Position numbers and translations under genes: made by a program. Of a stretch of 64,000 nt of DNA, positions 60,513-64,000 are shown piece by piece (the stretch's first letter is position 1; each line of letters begins with the position of its first letter). The notes beneath the pieces were generated by a model. It was not told the origin of the DNA and searched no databases. It saw only the letters and a program-made list of their open reading frames with translations. The DNA is from Candidatus Zixiibacteriota bacterium (GTDB taxonomy: Bacteria > Zixibacteria > MSB-5A5 > GN15 > FEB-12). Location: assembly GCA_024280215.1 (NCBI GenBank), contig JAJRQO010000008.1, forward strand, positions 1-64,000, written 5' to 3'.

Positions 60513-61694
60513 ATGGAAATTAATAGAGTCATTCTCCTTATTATTGATGGATGTGGTGTTGGTGAATTAGCTGATGCGTCCGCATACAACGACATTGGAG
60601 CATCTACTATCACAAATTGTGCTGATGCCGTTGGTGAGTTAAATATGCCTACCTGTCAATCTTTCGGCTTAGGAAATATTGCCAATATCAAAGGTCTCCC
60701 ACCAGCTGAAACTCCACGTGCTTGCTTTGGTAAAATGATTGAGCAATCAGTTGGTAAAGATTCCACCATTGGGCATTGGGAGATTTCTGGTATTATAACA
60801 GACAAACCATTTCCTACATATCCAAATGGCTTTCCTCATGAATTAGTCAAAGAGTTTGAACAAACTGCATCTGTAAAAACAATTGGAAACTGCGTCTCAA
60901 GTGGTACGGAAATTATTGAACACTTAGGAGATCAATATCTGCAGACAAAAGAAATTATCCTCTATACATCCGCCGATTCTGTTTTTCAACTTGCAGCTCA
61001 TGAAGAGATTTATTCTATTGATGAACTCTATACTATATGTAAAGTTGCTCGGAAGATTCTCACAGGTCAACATGGCGTTGCTCGTGTAATCGCTCGACCA
61101 TTCGATGGAGTTGTTGGTAACTTTAAAAGAACGCCTCGAAGAAAAGATTTTTCTCTCCTTCCTCACTCAAAAACAATCTTAAATTATTTAGAAGAAAAAA
61201 ACCTTCACACTCTTGCAATTGGGAAAGTTAAAGACCTTTTTGCTGGTAATGGAATTGAAACTCACTTACAATCAAAATCTAATCTTGATGGACTTCAAAC
61301 TCTAAAAGAAAATATCAGAGATGACCATGAGCATGCTTTTATATTTACAAACCTTGTTGATTTTGATGAACTATGGGGACATCGTCGAAACCCTCAAGGC
61401 TTCGCGACGGCTTTAGAAGAGTTTGATTTGCGTTTAGGACAACTTCTTCCGATACTCCTTGATGACGATTTGCTTATAATTACTGCTGACCATGGATGTG
61501 ATCCAACGTATACAACTCATACAGACCATACTCGTGAGCATGTTCCTCTTTTAGTATATAATAAGCTAATGAAACATGGAACAAATCTTGGAACTCGAAA
61601 TTCTTTTGCAGACATCGGTAAAACAATTGCTGATTTGTTTGACATAAAGAATAATTTATATGGAACTTCATTTAAAAATGAGATTATAAAATGA
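60513..61694 (+). CDS. deoB: Phosphopentomutase
   Basis: A 393-residue phosphopentomutase of the alkaline-phosphatase superfamily. It interconverts (deoxy)ribose 1- and 5-phosphate. Signatures: VILLIIDGCGVGEL (metal Asp), GKDSTIGHWEISG (catalytic Thr), YTSADSVFQLAAHE, NLVDFDELWGHRRNP (metal ligands) and LIITADHGCDPTYTTHTDHTREHVPLL. The length is the family norm. It overlaps deoC by 4 nt (ATGA), so the two are translationally coupled. Confidence 0.96.
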   Translation: MEINRVILLIIDGCGVGELADASAYNDIGASTITNCADAVGELNMPTCQSFGLGNIANIKGLPPAETPRACFGKMIEQSVGKDSTIGHWEISGIITDKPFPTYPNGFPHELVKEFEQTASVKTIGNCVSSGTEIIEHLGDQYLQTKEIILYTSADSVFQLAAHEEIYSIDELYTICKVARKILTGQHGVARVIARPFDGVVGNFKRTPRRKDFSLLPHSKTILNYLEEKNLHTLAIGKVKDLFAGNGIETHLQSKSNLDGLQTLKENIRDDHEHAFIFTNLVDFDELWGHRRNPQGFATALEEFDLRLGQLLPILLDDDLLIITADHGCDPTYTTHTDHTREHVPLLVYNKLMKHGTNLGTRNSFADIGKTIADLFDIKNNLYGTSFKNEIIK

Positions 61695-62362
61695 CATCAA
61701 AAATAAAAATTCTACCCTTGTTTTTTGATCATACGAATTTAAAACAAGATGCGACCGAAGCTGACATCCTAAAACTTTGTCAGGAAGCGAAAGATTATAA
61801 ATTCTACGCAGTTTGTGTAAATCCAATATTTGTTTCTTTTGCCTCTTCACAATTACAAGACAGCAAAGTAAAGTTAGCTACGGTAATTGGTTTTCCACTT
61901 GGTTCAAATCGCACAGAAATAAAACTGAAAGAAGCTCTCTTAGCAGTTCAAGATGGTGCTGATGAACTCGACATGGTTGCAAATATTGGCAAGATAAAAG
62001 AGCATAAATACACTGACGTAGAAAAAGAAATCTCGGAAATAAGAAAAAACATTCCACATAATATTCCCCTAAAAGTAATTGTCGAATCATCACAACTATC
62101 AGAAATTGAAATAATTGAATCGACCAAAATAGTTATAAATTCTGGTGCTGATTTCATCAAAACTTCCACTGGCTTTTTTGGTGGTGCTACAACAGTTGCT
62201 GTTAGTTTAATGCGTAATGCTTCAAACGGCAGAATTAAGGTTAAAGCATCAGGCAATATAAAGACTGTAACTGATTGTAAGAGCATGATATTCGCAGGAG
62301 CATCACGCTTAGGATGTTCGGCATCGGTAGACATAATGAATGAGATGGCAAATAAAAATTAA
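61691..62362 (+). CDS. deoC: Deoxyribose-phosphate aldolase
   Basis: A 223-residue TIM-barrel aldolase that cleaves 2-deoxyribose 5-phosphate to acetaldehyde and glyceraldehyde 3-phosphate. The signatures are DHTNLKQDATEADI, YAVCVNPIFV, ATVIGFPLGSN, DGADELDMVANIGKI and ADFIKTSTGFFGGATT with the Schiff-base Lys (about 157). KVKASGNIKTVTDCKSMI carries the second Lys. Together with deoB it makes a deoxynucleoside salvage pair; no deoD or deoA gene is in the window. Confidence 0.96.
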   Translation: MTSKIKILPLFFDHTNLKQDATEADILKLCQEAKDYKFYAVCVNPIFVSFASSQLQDSKVKLATVIGFPLGSNRTEIKLKEALLAVQDGADELDMVANIGKIKEHKYTDVEKEISEIRKNIPHNIPLKVIVESSQLSEIEIIESTKIVINSGADFIKTSTGFFGGATTVAVSLMRNASNGRIKVKASGNIKTVTDCKSMIFAGASRLGCSASVDIMNEMANKN

Positions 62363-62407
62363 GCAATAGTAGTTGTATAAATTCTGGAAATTTCGTATTT
62401 TATAGTT

Positions 62408-62599
62408 ATGACAACTGGTGATAAACATAGGAAAAAACCGTTTATAGGAATGCATTTCAAATGTTGCCATGTTTACTCTCGTATTTATGTAAATGCAACT
62501 CAGACAGCATTTAAAGGACATTGTCCAAAATGCGCCGCACCTGTCGAGATTAAAATTTCAAAAGACGGTACAAGCACACCGTTTTTCACATCAGGATAA
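62408..62599 (+). CDS. Small zinc-ribbon-like protein
   Basis: A 63-residue protein with MHFKCCHVYSRIYVNATQTAFKGHCPKCAAPVEIKIS. Two Cys pairs (CC and CPKC) could bind one zinc, with the rest forming beta hairpins. The pattern (FKCC-x-VY-x-R-x-Y, CPKC) is one I recall as a small conserved unnamed family in other bacteria. It is 6 nt upstream of the archaemetzincin-like gene, so the two are likely co-translated. Function unknown. Confidence 0.7.
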   Translation: MTTGDKHRKKPFIGMHFKCCHVYSRIYVNATQTAFKGHCPKCAAPVEIKISKDGTSTPFFTSG

Positions 62600-62605
62600 A
62601 TTAGT

Positions 62606-63148
62606 ATGGGTCTATTAAAATCAAAAATAGTTGTAATACCTCTTGGTGAAGTTGACTTCATGGTTGTCAATCGCTTAGCAGCAGAAATAGGTCCTGTTTT
62701 TATTCGCTCGGTTGATATTCTCAAAGGGATGAAAATGCCCGTGGAGGCTCATAACATTATCCGCAACCAATACTATGCGACTGTACTTTTACAAAAGTTA
62801 GAACGTTCCAAAGCGAACAGTCGTGAAATTGTTCTTGGGGTGTGCGAAGAAGATTTATATATCCCCGATGAACGAAATGTCATTGCCTACTGTGATACTC
62901 TTGCGGGTACATCGGTAGTATCGCTTTATGAAATCAGGCAGGAGTTTTACGGACTTCCTGAAGATGATAAAAAGATTTTCCCTCGACTATTTAAAGAATC
63001 GGTTCATCAACTCGGACATCTTTTTGATTTGAATGATTGTCGTAATCCAAAATGTGTAAATTATTATTCACAGATGATGAACGACATAGATAACAAAACC
63101 GAAAAATTCTGCGACATCTGCAAACGCCAACTCACTGGTGCATTTTAG
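62606..63148 (+). CDS. Archaemetzincin-like protein with degenerate active site
   Basis: A 180-residue protein of the archaemetzincin (AMZ) family. It is recognisable by overall length and by the cysteine zinc site DC-x4-C ... FCDIC (Cys145, Cys150, Cys169, Cys172). The canonical catalytic motif HExxHxxGxxHC reads HQLGHLFDLNDC (134-145). The catalytic Glu is Gln135, the Gly is Asp141 and the third zinc His is Asp144. The M of C-x-M is Asn152. Catalysis by the usual mechanism is unlikely, so it may be a binding protein or a changed enzyme. It is downstream of the zinc-ribbon gene. Confidence 0.8.
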   Translation: MGLLKSKIVVIPLGEVDFMVVNRLAAEIGPVFIRSVDILKGMKMPVEAHNIIRNQYYATVLLQKLERSKANSREIVLGVCEEDLYIPDERNVIAYCDTLAGTSVVSLYEIRQEFYGLPEDDKKIFPRLFKESVHQLGHLFDLNDCRNPKCVNYYSQMMNDIDNKTEKFCDICKRQLTGAF

Positions 63149-63162
63149 AAGCTAAATACAGA

Positions 63163-64000
63163 TTAAGAACAGTACCACATCCAAAGACCAGCAAAAACCA
63201 ACGAAATTACAGCAACAGGTATTCCAGTTTTTGCATGCTGCCTCCAATCGATATATACACCGTATTTTTGGGACTGCTGAACAACTATAATATTCGCAAT
63301 GGATCCGATAATAAAAAAGTTACCAGCTAAAGTTGTTGATAAAGCAAGAACAGCCCCTGACAAAGGGGTTTTAGCAAACGGCAATAGTAGCATTACAGTA
63401 GGAACATTAGAAACAATATTTGACAAGACAGCACTAATAACAAAAAGCCATTCAGGTTCATGTAAATTAATTCCTACGCTTAGAATTAACTTTTGAAAAT
63501 CATGTAAAAGCCCAGTCTGAGACAAAGCAAAATTTACTAAAAATAATGAAATAAACAAAATGAGTAACTGCCAATTAACATTCTTAATTATATCTCTAGA
63601 TTTTATACTTCGAGAGACTAAAAGAAAACCGACTGTACTTAAAGCCGCAACATCTCTTGAGAAAAAGTTCGTTAAAAATACAACGAATAAACATAGCGTA
63701 ACAATTCCTCCTTTTATTGTCTGATTCAGATTAAAAGGTTGAAAATCAAAATTATTATTTTGTATCTTTATAAACCAGCAATTTTTGTATTGCCAAGATA
63801 ATATTAACCAAAGGAAAACAAGACTTAATAAAACAGGTACGAGACTATCTAAGAAATAATTTGCAAAAGATAGTTGAAGTGCTTCGCCCACCAAAATATT
63901 TTGAGGATTTCCTACTAATGTTGTTGCGGAGCCGATATTAGAGGCACAGGCAACACCCAAAAGAAAAGGAATGGGATTAAACTGACGCTTACTACAGATT
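63163..64000 (-). CDS. Ion transporter superfamily permease (ArsB/NhaD/SLC13-like), partial
   Basis: The frame is open to the right edge of the window, so the N-terminal part is missing. The visible C-terminal 279 or so residues are strongly hydrophobic, with about seven membrane helices. ACASNIGSATTLVGNPQNILVG is the loop of the ion transporter (IT) superfamily that contains the re-entrant hairpin. VISAVLSNIVSNVPTVMLLLPF is the matching second hairpin. Substrate could be Na+/H+, arsenite or dicarboxylate. Codons upstream of 63960 (SKRQFNPIPFLL) are in frame, so any start placed there would be artificial. Confidence 0.85.
   Translation of the reverse strand, partial: ICSKRQFNPIPFLLGVACASNIGSATTLVGNPQNILVGEALQLSFANYFLDSLVPVLLSLVFLWLILSWQYKNCWFIKIQNNNFDFQPFNLNQTIKGGIVTLCLFVVFLTNFFSRDVAALSTVGFLLVSRSIKSRDIIKNVNWQLLILFISLFLVNFALSQTGLLHDFQKLILSVGINLHEPEWLFVISAVLSNIVSNVPTVMLLLPFAKTPLSGAVLALSTTLAGNFFIIGSIANIIVVQQSQKYGVYIDWRQHAKTGIPVAVISLVFAGLWMWYCS

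Overview
The window is a 64 kb, AT-rich, gene-dense bacterial chromosome segment. It has no transposase, integrase, phage gene or CRISPR array. Several features point to an uncultured-type lineage of the FCB superphylum (Zixibacteria-like). These are large secreted proteins with a Por/FlgD-like C-terminal module, an FG-GAP/VCBS repeat protein ending in two dockerin-like calcium loops, a Ser/Thr kinase with C-terminal TPRs next to an FHA-GAF-PP2C phosphatase, and TTG starts mixed with good Shine-Dalgarno sites. The phylum is inference; no rRNA is present.

Layout. 1-4.0 kb: the 3' end of one secreted protein and a complete tandem paralogue, then an MFS transporter. 4.0-9.9 kb: TPR Ser/Thr kinase, FHA-GAF-PP2C phosphatase and a GT-B-like protein, all on minus. 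10.0-14.9 kb: a plus-strand envelope glycan operon (DUF547 lipoprotein, GT2, multi-TM glycosyltransferase, cellulose-synthase-like GT2, DUF2064). 15.0-25.8 kb: orphan CheW, DUF72, M29 aminopeptidase, two ferritin-like proteins, a DMT exporter, M20 peptidase, an ABC exporter and the FG-GAP/dockerin protein. 25.8-32.1 kb: a housekeeping run on minus (ispD-ispF-dedA-ddl-HAD-M42-cysS) followed by tRNA-Thr. 32.2-38.3 kb: the yebC-ruvC-ruvA-ruvB-queA neighbourhood with a methyltransferase and two unknown genes inserted. 38.4-40.1 kb: a HIT protein, two tandem small glycine-rich membrane proteins (one frameshifted) and DUF4184. 40.2-47.4 kb: rpsU-yqeY-cvpA-mutS2-dnaG-recN, a macromolecular-synthesis-type cluster without rpoD. 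47.6-50.9 kb: ECF sigma, membrane anti-sigma, YbjQ and an LtaS-like sulfatase-fold enzyme.

51.0-53.6 kb is the most accessory part. A two-gene minus-strand module, a DUF3883/PD-(D/E)XK-like protein and a TIR-domain protein, lies between gene-free flanks rich in short palindromes. Part of those flanks is a diverged inverted repeat. It is the best candidate here for an uncharacterised defence-type system.

53.6-64.0 kb: an aromatic amino acid lyase with Ala-Cys-Gly in place of the MIO tripeptide Ala-Ser-Gly; a DnaQ exonuclease fused to a WYL-like domain; a decayed beta-propeller gene; tRNA-Ala; a DHA2-type MFS pump; a second ECF sigma gene cut by an in-frame TAA and followed by its zinc-type anti-sigma and a lipoprotein; deoB-deoC; a zinc-ribbon protein; an archaemetzincin-like protein whose HExxH motif reads HQxxH; and a transporter gene running off the right edge.

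Short palindromic repeats recur in many intergenic gaps, and several copies are recognisably related. Some coding sequences are visibly broken (38.8, 56.3 and 58.7 kb). These may be real decay or assembly errors.
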